64,000 nt of DNA from CBFHSF01 sp965658445 (GCA_965658445.1 CBFHSF010000010.1:40561-104560); one strand, 5' to 3'. Positions 7,590 to 16,834 are shown, counted from the first letter of the stretch. Notes: generated by a model from the letters alone, not told the origin. Translations and numbers: made by a program.

Positions 7590-8951
7590 ATGCAAGAAAC
7601 CATTGTTGCCATTACAACGCCTCCGGGCATGGGAGCCATTGCGGTTCTAAGACTTTCTGGGAAGACAGCCATTGAGGTTGCTGACAAAGTCTTTAGAGGA
7701 AAAAATCCATTGACAGGACAGAAGGGTTACACGGCTCATTTTGGAAAGATCATGGACGGCTCACGAGTAATCGATGAAGTAGTGGCGACGGTGTTCACCA
7801 ATCCTCACTCCTACACGGGAGAGGACGTGGTAGAGATCAGCTGTCACGGCTCTACGTTTATTCAGAAGGAGTTGCTTCACCTCTTGCTGCGTTCCGGCGC
7901 TAGAATGGCTAAGCCTGGAGAGTTTACCTTGCGCGCCTTTGCCAATGGAAAGATGGATTTGAGTCAGGCAGAAGCTGTAGCTGACCTTATTAGCTCCGAT
8001 GACGAAGCTTCTCACCAAGTGGCCATGCAACAAATGCGCGGTGGCTTTTCTGCGGAGATTTCTGTTCTGCGAGCAGAACTCATTGACTTTGCCTCTTTAA
8101 TTGAATTGGAACTCGACTTCTCTGAGGAGGATGTGGAGTTTGCCGATAGATCGCGCTTACTATCGCTTTTGGGAAACATGGACGCCTTGCTAGAAAAACT
8201 GGTCAACAGCTTTGACTTGGGCAACGTAATCAAAGAGGGAATTCCCGTGGCCATTGTAGGGGCTCCCAACGTAGGGAAGTCTACCCTCCTCAACGCCCTA
8301 CTCAATGAAGAGCGCGCCATTGTCTCCGATATTGCAGGAACCACTCGTGACACGGTAGAGGACGAAATTCACTTGGGAGGACTCACCTTCCGATTTATTG
8401 ATACCGCGGGAATACGCGACACCACAGATACCATTGAGTCCATTGGAATCCAGCGTTCCTTTGAAAAAGTAGATGCCTCCAAAGTAGTTCTGTACTTATT
8501 TGACGCCTCAGAATACGGTCCCGAAACGGAAGAAAACATCGCCAAACTACAAACTCGAGCCGGCGCTAAACCATTAGTCATCGTAGCCAATAAGGCAGAT
8601 AAACTCTCCAAACCCATTGAGTGGACCGTAGATCACGATCACGTAATCAGCCTTTCGGCGAAAGCCAAAGAGGGCATAGAGTCCCTGCAAAACAAATTGT
8701 TGAGTTTGATAGAGACCGGTGCCTTAAAATCCGATGACACCATTGTAACCAACTCCCGCCACTATGAAGCGCTTACCAAGGCCTTGGAGTCCATCCACCG
8801 AGTTCAAGACGGAGTGCACTCGGGAATCTCTGGAGATTTCTTGGCGCAGGACATCCGACAAGCGCTGTTCCACCTAGGAGAAATCACCGGCGAAGTAACC
8901 ACCGATGATCTCCTGGGGAATATTTTTCAGAATTTCTGTATTGGAAAGTAG
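7590..8951 (+). CDS. mnmE: tRNA uridine-5-carboxymethylaminomethyl modification GTPase MnmE
   Basis: A 453-residue GTPase that works with MnmG to modify the wobble uridine of tRNAs. The N-terminal tetrahydrofolate-binding domain starts QETIVAITTPPGMGAIAVLR; the G domain has the P-loop GAPNVGKSTLLNAL near residue 222, followed by the TTRD switch and DTAGIRDT (G3) and NKAD (G4). It ends with the conserved CIGK, whose Cys is needed for the reaction. The ATG at 7590 was chosen over the frame opening at 7563 because it starts the conserved domain and follows the promoter box. It is monocistronic and converges on the next gene two bases away. Confidence 0.96.
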   Translation: MQETIVAITTPPGMGAIAVLRLSGKTAIEVADKVFRGKNPLTGQKGYTAHFGKIMDGSRVIDEVVATVFTNPHSYTGEDVVEISCHGSTFIQKELLHLLLRSGARMAKPGEFTLRAFANGKMDLSQAEAVADLISSDDEASHQVAMQQMRGGFSAEISVLRAELIDFASLIELELDFSEEDVEFADRSRLLSLLGNMDALLEKLVNSFDLGNVIKEGIPVAIVGAPNVGKSTLLNALLNEERAIVSDIAGTTRDTVEDEIHLGGLTFRFIDTAGIRDTTDTIESIGIQRSFEKVDASKVVLYLFDASEYGPETEENIAKLQTRAGAKPLVIVANKADKLSKPIEWTVDHDHVISLSAKAKEGIESLQNKLLSLIETGALKSDDTIVTNSRHYEALTKALESIHRVQDGVHSGISGDFLAQDIRQALFHLGEITGEVTTDDLLGNIFQNFCIGK

Positions 8952-8952
8952 C

Positions 8953-9942
8953 CTACTCCTCCACTCTATACGATAGATTGGGAGCGTCGAGAGTCAACAC
9001 TTTGTTGAGGAATAGCTTGTTTCCCGTCATGCCCCCCAAGTCCCCTCCAATGTTTGAGGCTTGGAGCATAAAGGCCTGAAGTTTATTGGGCCACTCGATG
9101 TAGGTCACATAGGTCAACGGAACCTCGATACCACCAAATTCAAAACGACCCGAACTGGGAGCATTGTGAATGACCACGCCATCTCCCCATGAATTTCCTT
9201 CAAACGTAGTTCGTTCAGAACCGGGAGTGGCCAAATCTTCAAAGGTGCTTTCGGCAACAATCAATTCAAAGGCACTGGATCCTGAATCGTACCACAAACT
9301 TGCCGGCTCTTCATTGAGAACAGCGGATAAAAAGACTTTGCGACCGTCAAAGGTCATTGGAAGGCTCTCATCGTCTAAGACATCGATGGGTTCAGATTCT
9401 GCAAGTGTGATGCGTTGGTTTTTGAAATCCATGGTCACCTTGTGTTTTTCGATAAAGTCAGAGCCTATGGTTCCCAACTTTATTATGGCTGTGGTATCTT
9501 CCCAATCAATGGGATTTCCCCTTCCTCTAAAGGTCAAGAAATTAGCATGTATATCCGCGGTACCGACGTTAATATCCACATCATTGACTCTAAGAATGTT
9601 GTCAACGGTATCCAATTGAAACACATCACCAAACCTTTCATTGATGGATTGGACTTTGGAAAGGTATAAAACGGTGGAATGCGCTCCAGTATCAAATTGC
9701 ATGTAAAAGACTCTATCCACTCCGGGAATGGTTATCGGAACAAACATGGCAATATTCTCTTCATGTACGCCATTGATGTCCATTCCCCGCCAAATAAAAT
9801 CAACAGACTGACCCGAAGGTGTGACCGTTAATTGACTGGGAGGGGCTCCTAAAAATTTGTCTTTGAAATAAAAGTATCCACCCGTAGCGGAGACGATAAT
9901 AAGAATCAAGAGAGTGAGAAGGATTCGCTTAATCCATTTCAT
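8953..9942 (-). CDS. Membrane-anchored aspartic-protease-like protein
   Basis: A 329-residue protein with an N-terminal membrane anchor (ILLTLLILIIVSATGGYFYF) and two aspartic-protease-like signatures: QFDTGAHSTVLY near residue 82 and LWYDSGSSAFELIV near residue 215. Two D-T/S-G motifs in one chain suggest a bilobal pepsin-like fold rather than a half-size retropepsin. The hydrophobic-hydrophobic-Gly partner may be LGTIGSDFIEKH between them, which resembles the post-flap pattern. It is probably a periplasmic protease or a binding relative. No operon partner is evident: it converges on mnmE and is 80 bases downstream of the DUF2231 gene. Substrate unknown. Confidence 0.66.
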   Translation of the reverse strand: MKWIKRILLTLLILIIVSATGGYFYFKDKFLGAPPSQLTVTPSGQSVDFIWRGMDINGVHEENIAMFVPITIPGVDRVFYMQFDTGAHSTVLYLSKVQSINERFGDVFQLDTVDNILRVNDVDINVGTADIHANFLTFRGRGNPIDWEDTTAIIKLGTIGSDFIEKHKVTMDFKNQRITLAESEPIDVLDDESLPMTFDGRKVFLSAVLNEEPASLWYDSGSSAFELIVAESTFEDLATPGSERTTFEGNSWGDGVVIHNAPSSGRFEFGGIEVPLTYVTYIEWPNKLQAFMLQASNIGGDLGGMTGNKLFLNKVLTLDAPNLSYRVEE

Positions 9943-10022
9943 AGGACGATTGGCTTTTAGGTTATGGTTCAGTAGCAGATGCTACAAGATAGCCAATAAA
10001 CCGATAGGCGCCTAGAAATTGA

Positions 10023-10490
10023 TCAAATCCCCATCAAATCCATTCGGCGAATCATTCCTCCGAGATGGGCGGTGTAGAGTATTATCAAAGTGTTTATTAC
10101 GAGCAAAATGGCCATTACCCAACCAATCTTTGTATTGGGTTTTTCTTCCTGCAAAATACTCGCCCAGCACATAATGCCCAACAATCCAATCAAAACTTGA
10201 ACCACAAAGGCAATGCGACCCCAGAGAGCGTGATCCTCAACGTGGTCCTGTGGGTAGTCATTCAGAACGGTCTTGGTCCAATCAGCGGCCTCAGGGCCAG
10301 TAAAATAAGCGATGGAGGTTAGAATGGTTAGCACTATGATTCCCGTGTAGGTTACCTTCCAGGGTTGAGAATCCATCTCTTGCCCCGTATTGCCCATGTT
10401 GCGAATGTTGCGAATGGCCGCATAAGCCAACAGGGGCGTCGCCAGAACGGGAAGGTGCACCAATACTATGTGAATCCAATTTGCTAACAT
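10023..10490 (-). CDS. DUF2231-type small integral membrane protein
   Basis: A 155-residue protein with four predicted membrane helices. It carries His-containing positions typical of the DUF2231 family: IHIVLVHLPV at the N-terminus, DHVEDHALWGR in the middle and YTAHLGGMIRR at the end. The conserved His residues suggest haem or metal binding, but this is an inference. It lies 30 bases downstream of the larger membrane protein gene on the same strand and is probably cotranscribed with it. Confidence 0.72.
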   Translation of the reverse strand: MLANWIHIVLVHLPVLATPLLAYAAIRNIRNMGNTGQEMDSQPWKVTYTGIIVLTILTSIAYFTGPEAADWTKTVLNDYPQDHVEDHALWGRIAFVVQVLIGLLGIMCWASILQEEKPNTKIGWVMAILLVINTLIILYTAHLGGMIRRMDLMGI

Positions 10491-10520
10491 GAATGCAAAA
10501 TACGAAACGCGTCGTGGAAT

Positions 10521-11387
10521 TTACTTCTTCTCCGCTCCCGTCCCAATAGCTTCTTTGGGATCAATTCCCTGGTCTACCTTGTCGTAGTCCAAAGAAGAAC
10601 CTCCCATACTGTGAGGAATCAGGTACACAACGGTCATTGCCAAGGCGGCCACGAGAACCGTTACACGGCTGATGCCTTCTTTTTTCTTCGGCTTAAAGCC
10701 GATAACCGCCAAGGCAAGGGCCCAAACAAGCCACATGATCAAAGTTTTGTTATCGGTAAAATCGCCTCCGTATGGAAAACCTGTCCAGTACTCGCCAAAA
10801 GCATACTTCTGAACAATGGGGCCTAAAATCATTCCTCCAAGCGTCATGGCAGAAAGTGCCACAACCACCCATTTTCTCATGGTGTTGGGATCCATCAAGG
10901 CACTCAAACCAGAGCGAATGCCAAAGATGATTACCAAAATCATCATACATACATGAGGAATGAGAATGTAGTCGGGCACCGGATCTTTATATCTCAATAC
11001 AATGTTGTCTTCCCCTTCTTCGGGAATCCTAAAGCTTTCTCCATTTGCGCTTCCGGTAATGTAGTACTCCATTTTTCCGGCAGAAGGTTGAACGGGAAGT
11101 TGTGCAGAAAACGCGCCGTCTTTTACTGCAAAATCAACACTTGTAATTTCATCTTGGGTCAAGTAGCGCTTGTAGTGCATTGTGGCCGTGTAATCACCTG
11201 GAATTTGTGGCATCTCAACATTGGCACCACCAGTGGTCTCATGAGTTCTAATGAGCTCGTACTTATAAGACTCTCCGGCGCTTTCAATTTTGCCTTTAAA
11301 CTCATACGTTGGACCCGTGCTGCGTTGGTAAATCATGGCAGCGGCTGCCAAGAGAATAGATAAAACCCAAATTCCAATATTCTTCAT
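10521..11387 (-). CDS. Conserved membrane protein of unknown function
   Basis: A 288-residue protein. One N-terminal membrane segment or signal (IWVLSILLAAAAMIYQ) is followed by an extracytoplasmic beta-rich domain of about 120 residues and then four hydrophobic helices (IPHVCMMILVIIFGI, WVVVALSAMTLGGMILG, LIMWLVWALALAVIGF, VTVLVAALAMTVVYLIP). The loop FGEYWTGFPYGGDFTDNK is rich in aromatic and acidic residues. I do not recognise the family. Pairing with a DUF2231 protein hints at an envelope redox or transport role, which remains speculation. A TATTTTTG box upstream (11433-11440, minus) supports a transcription start about 40 bases before the ATG. Confidence 0.7.
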   Translation of the reverse strand: MKNIGIWVLSILLAAAAMIYQRSTGPTYEFKGKIESAGESYKYELIRTHETTGGANVEMPQIPGDYTATMHYKRYLTQDEITSVDFAVKDGAFSAQLPVQPSAGKMEYYITGSANGESFRIPEEGEDNIVLRYKDPVPDYILIPHVCMMILVIIFGIRSGLSALMDPNTMRKWVVVALSAMTLGGMILGPIVQKYAFGEYWTGFPYGGDFTDNKTLIMWLVWALALAVIGFKPKKKEGISRVTVLVAALAMTVVYLIPHSMGGSSLDYDKVDQGIDPKEAIGTGAEKK

Positions 11388-11432
11388 CCCCTGATGTATA
11401 TGGTGTTAAATTGATATTGCAAGATTCGGATA

Positions 11433-11440
11433 CAAAAATA
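11433..11440 (-). promoter_or_regulatory. -7 promoter box for the 11387-10023 operon
   Basis: On the minus strand TATTTTTG fits TAnnTTTG, about 45 bases upstream of the ATG at 11387. No clear -33 element was found. The surrounding 11388-11641 stretch is AT-rich, lies between divergent genes and holds no gene I can see. Confidence 0.5.
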
Positions 11441-11603
11441 TACCGAAAGATGTTAGTATGCTACCTTTTTACATAACAATTCAAAACCACGTTAAGTTTC
11501 TGAAAAACAAATGATTAAGCACTAAGAAAACACTCTCAATATTAAAATTCAAAAATAAAATACCTCCAAAAGATAGATTCAGATATTAATTAAATGTACT
11601 ACC

Positions 11604-11611
11604 TATCTTTG
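11604..11611 (+). promoter_or_regulatory. -7 promoter box for the 11642-12616 gene pair
   Basis: TATCTTTG, an exact TAnnTTTG match, 30 bases upstream of the ATG at 11642. The -33 position is AT-rich and not clearly TTG. Confidence 0.55.
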
Positions 11612-11641
11612 CGGCTCCAACTAAACGAAGAACTTGCGCTC

Positions 11642-12046
11642 ATGAAAAAAGACATCGAAATAGTAGAAGTCAAAGACGTTTACATCGCCGCCATCCGCGA
11701 TGAGGAAGCCGATATGCAGTGGTCTGTGTATTTGTTGAACGACAAAGACATTCTCATTGAAGGCGTCATGATTACCTCCAGAGGATACGATGTTTCTCCA
11801 GAAGGTGCCATGATTCCAAAAACCACCCAGTTTAGACATGCTGTGGGACACGTTCCTGCTAAGTCTATGGCCAAGGTTGAGGTGATTTCTCCCGATGTCT
11901 TTGAGTTGTTCAATGAATTTTGGGTAACCTTTTTTGAGGCCGGAGCCCTAATGGAAAAGCGCTTTACATTTGGTCCTCATACGATTGACGCAGAATTCGA
12001 AGAAGACTTACCCGGTGGCAAACACAAGGGAATCATTGTAAAGTAA
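11642..12046 (+). CDS. Conserved hypothetical protein, 134 residues
   Basis: A small soluble protein without signal or membrane segments. It contains alternating hydrophobic beta-like strands (VEVKDVYIAAIRDEE, WSVYLLNDKDILIEGVMIT) and an acidic C-terminal part ending KHKGIIVK. I do not recognise a catalytic motif. The ATG at 11642 was chosen because the longer frame would start upstream of the promoter box. Its stop codon touches the ATG of the pentapeptide repeat gene with no gap, so the two are translated together and may work together. Confidence 0.75.
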   Translation: MKKDIEIVEVKDVYIAAIRDEEADMQWSVYLLNDKDILIEGVMITSRGYDVSPEGAMIPKTTQFRHAVGHVPAKSMAKVEVISPDVFELFNEFWVTFFEAGALMEKRFTFGPHTIDAEFEEDLPGGKHKGIIVK

Positions 12047-12616
12047 ATGGACACCGCATTAGACGAAGTATTCGAAGAGTTGGATTTTTCCCAATCTCCC
12101 CTGCCCTCCAAAAACTTTGAAGGGTGCACGTTTGCGGGCTGTCGATTCACAGGAATCAACCTCAGCGCATTTTCTTTTGTAGAGTGCGTATTTGAAAACT
12201 GCGATCTCTCCAACGTTGACGTAACGGATACCTCTTGGCAGGAGTGCTCCTTCCTGCAATGCAAAATCATGGGTGTTCGATTTGACACGGCCAATTCCTT
12301 TTTGTTTTCTATGGAGGCCTCGAACTGCAATTTTCAATACAGTAATTTTTACGGCAGAAACCTAAAGTCGTCCAAATTCTCAAAATGTGATTTTACCGAA
12401 GTAGACTTCGGAGATGCGGATGCGTCGGGAACTTCCCTTATTCAATGCAACTTCCAAAACGCCATCTGGGAAAACACTCGGTTGGAAAAGTCCATTCTCT
12501 CCGGTGCTGAAAATTTAAACCTCGACCCTGAAAGCAACTTCATTCTCGGAATGACACTACCGAAAGATTCCGCACTCAACCTTTTAGCCAAATACAAATT
12601 GAAATTCGAAGGGTAA
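12047..12616 (+). CDS. Pentapeptide repeat protein
   Basis: A 189-residue protein built from A(D/N)LXX-like units: NFEGCTFAGCRFTGINLSAF, FENCDLSNVDV, CNFQYSNFYGRNLKSSKFSK, CDFTEVDFGDADASG. This predicts a right-handed quadrilateral beta-helix. The layout, with a break and a C-terminal helical tail, resembles Qnr/McbG-type proteins that mimic DNA and protect gyrase, but many such proteins have no known role, and I do not assign resistance. The gene begins directly after the stop of the hypothetical gene. Confidence 0.85.
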   Translation: MDTALDEVFEELDFSQSPLPSKNFEGCTFAGCRFTGINLSAFSFVECVFENCDLSNVDVTDTSWQECSFLQCKIMGVRFDTANSFLFSMEASNCNFQYSNFYGRNLKSSKFSKCDFTEVDFGDADASGTSLIQCNFQNAIWENTRLEKSILSGAENLNLDPESNFILGMTLPKDSALNLLAKYKLKFEG

Positions 12617-12716
12617 CACTCTCTGTTTCAACTCGTAAAACAGCAATGGATTTCACCATAGAAAGTGACTATGAGTTCATAGTGTCTTAGGTCACAATTT
12701 ATCCGAAGACCTCCCT

Positions 12717-12724
12717 TACCTTTG
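12717..12724 (+). promoter_or_regulatory. -7 promoter box of the thioredoxin gene
   Basis: TACCTTTG, exact TAnnTTTG, 72 bases upstream of the ATG at 12797. The leader contains a 21-codon frame (12751-12816) that overlaps the thioredoxin start out of frame; its relevance is unknown. Confidence 0.55.
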
Positions 12725-12796
12725 CACTCATCTTTCAAATAGAATATCTATGAAAGACGTGAATTTATCAAATTACGAACTCATAAATACAACACT

Positions 12797-13165
12797 ATGG
12801 CAACTATCAATTTGACCACAGAAGCCTTTAAAAAAGAGGTGTTTGACTATACACAAAACCAAGAGTGGAAATTTGAAGGCGATCACCCCGCCATCATCGA
12901 TTTCTACGCAGACTGGTGTGGCCCCTGTAAAACCATTGCTCCCATTTTGGAAGAGCTTTCAGAGGACTTTAAGGGTCAAATCAAAATTTACAAGGTAGAT
13001 ACAGAGGCAGAACAAGAACTGTCTGCAGCCTTTGGCATACGCTCCATTCCAAGCATGTTGTTTATTCCCATGAACAAGCAACCCATGATGCAAGCCGGAG
13101 CGCTTCCCAAAAACATATTAGAAAAAGTAATCAACGAGGAATTGCTTTCTTCTGTAGAAAAGTAA
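12797..13165 (+). CDS. trxA: Thioredoxin
   Basis: A 122-residue cytoplasmic dithiol-disulfide oxidoreductase. The active site WCGPC occupies residues 40-44 in DFYADWCGPCKTIAPIL, and the cis-proline loop is SIPSMLFIP. The N-terminal extension of about 20 residues (FDYTQNQEWKFEGDHP) is characteristic of Bacteroidota thioredoxins. No signal peptide is present. It is transcribed alone from its own promoter to a strong bidirectional terminator. Confidence 0.94.
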   Translation: MATINLTTEAFKKEVFDYTQNQEWKFEGDHPAIIDFYADWCGPCKTIAPILEELSEDFKGQIKIYKVDTEAEQELSAAFGIRSIPSMLFIPMNKQPMMQAGALPKNILEKVINEELLSSVEK

Positions 13166-13189
13166 AAAACATCAATCGTTTGTTTTTAC

Positions 13190-13220
13190 AAAAAAGCCCG
13201 AGCGCATGCTCGGGCTTTTT
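13190..13220. terminator. Bidirectional terminator between trxA and the secreted protein gene
   Basis: AAAAAGCCCGAGC, loop GCAT, GCTCGGGCTTTTT. The perfect GC stem is flanked by A and T runs, so it can end transcription from both converging genes. Confidence 0.93.
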
Positions 13221-13244
13221 GATTCTATAAACTGAAAAGCTCTC

Positions 13245-14033
13245 CTATTTAGCAGGCTCTTCTTCTGTTTCTGGCATTTTTTCTTCTGCGGGAGCCTCTT
13301 CGGATGGCATTCCTTCAGCGGGCGTATCAGAGGCAGGGGCCTCTGCGGTTTTGGCAGCGAGTTCTTCTAGCGTTCCATAAGGCAACTGGGGTTTAGGGAA
13401 TCTAAACTTGGCCTTGAGTGGAATTTCAAAGGTGTTAATTACATTGAGGTAAACCCAAATTCCCTTGTTGTCAAGATTTTCAATGTGGTGAATGTTCTCC
13501 ACGTTGTATAGCATACCTACATTTCCTTCAAATACATCATTGTGTACTCGCTTCAATGGGTAGTAACGATACTTACCTGCAGCTACTTGCTCTCTTTCAA
13601 AGTAAACAGGCCCGCCTTGTCGGAAGTGCTTAATGAAGGGATTGTTTACCAAGGTGTCGTTCAATTGGTTGTAGAACTTCTCAGCCTTGGGCTGATCTTC
13701 GTTTTTAAACAAGTACGCCAAGCTCTTAGCATAAAGCATATCGTTTAGGTAGTAAAACTCAACTAAAACTTGCTCGTCGAGATTTACAAATTGAAGAAGC
13801 TCAAAGGCAACTCTACGAGTCTTGCCGTTAACCTGAATAGAAACGGAATCCAAAACTTGGAAACTTCCTGTTACCAATTTAAAACCGGGACGGTTGGCCT
13901 CAAATTCCATTACCGCAGCGACGCGATTCTCCCCGTATTTAAAGTCTTCTATTCCCTTAAAAGGATGTTCTACTTGCCCAAAAGCCAGGGTTGTAGTGGC
14001 AAAAAGGGCCAATAATGATAATAACTTCTTCAT
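13245..14033 (-). CDS. Secreted protein with acidic Pro/Glu-rich C-terminal tail
   Basis: A 262-residue protein with a clean signal peptide (MKKLLSLLALFATTTLAFGQ). The central 200 residues are soluble, aromatic-rich and contain no motif I recognise (for example FIKHFRQGGPVYFEREQV). The final 40 residues are a low-complexity tail of Ala, Pro and Glu (APASDTPAEGMPSEEAPAEE), likely disordered. Probably periplasmic or outer-membrane associated. It is transcribed alone. Confidence 0.78.
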   Translation of the reverse strand: MKKLLSLLALFATTTLAFGQVEHPFKGIEDFKYGENRVAAVMEFEANRPGFKLVTGSFQVLDSVSIQVNGKTRRVAFELLQFVNLDEQVLVEFYYLNDMLYAKSLAYLFKNEDQPKAEKFYNQLNDTLVNNPFIKHFRQGGPVYFEREQVAAGKYRYYPLKRVHNDVFEGNVGMLYNVENIHHIENLDNKGIWVYLNVINTFEIPLKAKFRFPKPQLPYGTLEELAAKTAEAPASDTPAEGMPSEEAPAEEKMPETEEEPAK

Positions 14034-14279
14034 GTCTTTGATTGCTATGATTAATTGATTGTTGCATTGACGTATGAAACGCCGTACTACACAAAAAAAA
14101 GAAAAATTGAGGACTTTATGATTACAAAGAAGGTGGAATCGTTAAAAAACTCATGACCCTCCCCCTTATTTCAATAGCTCTCTTCAAAGTCGTTACATCG
14201 TTTTTCATCGCCATTTTTGATAACAGAATAGCACTGAATTTTTTGTTACCTTCCGTATTTCAAGCGACCAAAATCAAAA

Positions 14280-16796
14280 ATGACCAATATCAATACACCT
14301 TTGAATCCATTTCTCTCGGCTTCCCAAAATTGCCTTTTCAAAACAAAAAGCACTCTAGCGATTTTTCTATTTCTCTTGAGTGTGGGCATCAGTCCAGTGG
14401 CCCTTGGACAAGATCAAACTGAAACTACAGAGACTTCTGAAACGGGAAAGGAGACCACAACCAAGGCGATATTTGACGTTAAAAACCTTCCCAATGCTTT
14501 CCAAAACAGCGAAAACGAGTTAAAGAATGCGGCCTCCTATTTTTCTGGAACGAGTATTTCGCAAGAAATCAAAATTGCTTCTAAGGACCACGCCAAAAAG
14601 GTGAAGGAGTTTTCCAAGGACAGTACAAGAGCCTTATTGGCAGAAGAGAATTTTAGCGGTCTTGAAAACAAAAAGACCCATTGGCTTCAGTTTAAAAACG
14701 AGAATGAGAAACTAACCGAACAGGTGAATTCCGCCATTTTTGATATACAGGCCAATCTGGAAATTTGCAACTCTCAAAACACCAAGTGGAATAACACATT
14801 GGCCATCATGGATACTTCGGCTTTTGCCAAGAGTACTTTTGAGCGAATTGCCAGCCTGCAGACCATGGCTCACGATATTACGGTGATACAGGAGGATTCC
14901 CTTTCGGTTTTGTACACCCTGGGAGATTATATCAATGAACAAGGCCTCTTTATAAACGACGTTCTCAATCGTTTAGATATTGCCGTAAATGAACAGCAAA
15001 AAAATGTTTTTGCGGTCAACTCACTTTCCTTTACCAAAGCTTTTCACCAATACACAGGTGAGGGCGCTAGGGCGGCTTTCCGCAAAAAGAGAGACGCCAT
15101 TTACCAAGACTTGACCATTTTTATTGAAGGAAATGAAGCCGTCCTCTACATACACATGGTCTTGGTGATCCTCATTTACGTTTTGATGTTTTTACTGAGG
15201 AGATGGTTTGTACTCAAGGCGCCTGAGATGGTCAAGAGTCACTCCATTGGAACCATTGTACTGGAATATCCAGGTTGGTCTTCCTTTCTCATCTCTTTCT
15301 TACTATTCTTCTTCCTCTACCCCGCACGCCCAACGGTCATTACGGATTTACTGGCATTTTCTGCGGCCATTCCCGTAGTAGTCATCCTCCCCAAGTTTGT
15401 TCCCAAGGCCTTCCACAAATACGTCTACATAGGAGTTGCCCTCATGTTCTTAGACTTACTGCAATCGCTTATTCTTCCGGATGATTTCTTTATTAGAATG
15501 GACTTCTTACTAGAATCCATTTTGGCGGGAACCATGCTCACTATGGCCATGACCAAGAAAAGTCCGCTTAAGCACAGAGAAAAAAGTATTTATTACACAT
15601 TGGTCAACGCCTTAATTCCCATATTGTTACTGCTCATTGTCGTATCCTTTATCAGCAATATGGTAGGAGCGGTCTACTTGGCAAGGATTACTGTAAAATC
15701 TGTGGTAAGACTCATTTCTGGAGGGATTATCATATTCTTGGCCGCCAAGATTTTAGAATCACTTTTCTTGTTGTTCCTGGATTCTAAATTGCACAAGAAC
15801 TCTGTATTCTTGAGTAGATACCAAGAAAAATCGAAGTTTTATGTGTTAGGAGCCATTAGAGTTTGGCTTATCCTTCTCATCGTTCAAGGATTCCTAAAAA
15901 ACCTCTTGATCTATGATTGGGTAATGGAAACTTGGAACGAGTTTCTCTCCATTGGATATCAATTTGGTGAGGTCACCCTCAACATTGGTCACTTGGTAAA
16001 CTTTGGAATCATCATCATTATTTTCTCATTCCTAAGCCGCTTTGTCCAAGTGTTGATTGCGGAAGAAATACTCGGTCGATTCAATATCCAAAAGGGATTG
16101 CCCTTAGCCATTGGTATTGTTTCCAAGTACTTTATTCTTCTATTGGGATTTTTGATGGCCGTCGCTGCCATGGGGATTGACCTAAACAAGCTCAGCTTTA
16201 TCATTGGTGCCCTGGGTGTCGGTATTGGTTTTGGTCTTCAGAATATTATCGGAAACTTTATCTCGGGACTGATTTTGATTTTCGAAAGACCCATTCACAT
16301 TGGTGATATCATCATTGTAGAAAACTACGAAGGGACTGTTACGGAAATTGGAATCCGCGCCAGCAAGGTCAAAACATGGGACGGTGCAGAGGTCGTAGTT
16401 CCCAATATGAATCTCATTTCCAACTCGGTTACCAACTGGACGCTATCGGATCAATTGAGAAGGAGAACGCTTTACTTCTACACCTCTCCGGAAGCCAATC
16501 CAACAGAGGTCATAGAAATGATCAGAGAAACGGTGGACAAACACCCCAACATCAAGCCACATCCAGAACCCTTAATTCTCTATCAAGGATATAAGGATTT
16601 TTACAATGTGTTTAGAACCTTGTACTGGGTAGCAGAAGATATGCTTATGACGGATAGTACCGTCTCTTCTGAGGTATATAACAAACTCAAGGACAAGGGG
16701 TATCACGTAAATCCTCAACACCCTGTTTTTTACAAACCGCAAGATTCCGTTCCCGGAGAACCGCCAAACATGACTCCCAATCCTCCAAAGCCATAG
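14280..16796 (+). CDS. Large MscS-family mechanosensitive ion channel
   Basis: An 838-residue inner-membrane channel that opens on membrane tension to release solutes during hypo-osmotic shock. A signal peptide (STLAIFLFLLSVGISPVALG) is followed by a periplasmic helical domain of about 230 residues. Roughly ten membrane helices begin near residue 285. The pore-lining and beta domain lie at about 640-740: GALGVGIGFGLQNIIGNFISG, then ILIFERPIHIGDIIIV and TWDGAEVVVPNMNLISNSVTNW. The architecture matches the large MscK/YbiO/YjeP-type channels. The C-terminus is Pro-rich. The ATG at 14280 was chosen because it precedes the signal peptide by the usual distance. It is probably monocistronic. Confidence 0.9.
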   Translation: MTNINTPLNPFLSASQNCLFKTKSTLAIFLFLLSVGISPVALGQDQTETTETSETGKETTTKAIFDVKNLPNAFQNSENELKNAASYFSGTSISQEIKIASKDHAKKVKEFSKDSTRALLAEENFSGLENKKTHWLQFKNENEKLTEQVNSAIFDIQANLEICNSQNTKWNNTLAIMDTSAFAKSTFERIASLQTMAHDITVIQEDSLSVLYTLGDYINEQGLFINDVLNRLDIAVNEQQKNVFAVNSLSFTKAFHQYTGEGARAAFRKKRDAIYQDLTIFIEGNEAVLYIHMVLVILIYVLMFLLRRWFVLKAPEMVKSHSIGTIVLEYPGWSSFLISFLLFFFLYPARPTVITDLLAFSAAIPVVVILPKFVPKAFHKYVYIGVALMFLDLLQSLILPDDFFIRMDFLLESILAGTMLTMAMTKKSPLKHREKSIYYTLVNALIPILLLLIVVSFISNMVGAVYLARITVKSVVRLISGGIIIFLAAKILESLFLLFLDSKLHKNSVFLSRYQEKSKFYVLGAIRVWLILLIVQGFLKNLLIYDWVMETWNEFLSIGYQFGEVTLNIGHLVNFGIIIIIFSFLSRFVQVLIAEEILGRFNIQKGLPLAIGIVSKYFILLLGFLMAVAAMGIDLNKLSFIIGALGVGIGFGLQNIIGNFISGLILIFERPIHIGDIIIVENYEGTVTEIGIRASKVKTWDGAEVVVPNMNLISNSVTNWTLSDQLRRRTLYFYTSPEANPTEVIEMIRETVDKHPNIKPHPEPLILYQGYKDFYNVFRTLYWVAEDMLMTDSTVSSEVYNKLKDKGYHVNPQHPVFYKPQDSVPGEPPNMTPNPPKP

Positions 16797-16834
16797 GGAG
16801 GAAGTGCGAAAAAGTAAATTTCTGAAATAAATCT

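Noticed and set aside
12751..12816. 21-codon frame in the thioredoxin leader
   Set aside because: Overlaps the trxA start out of frame and has no composition suggesting a regulatory leader peptide; kept only as a note.
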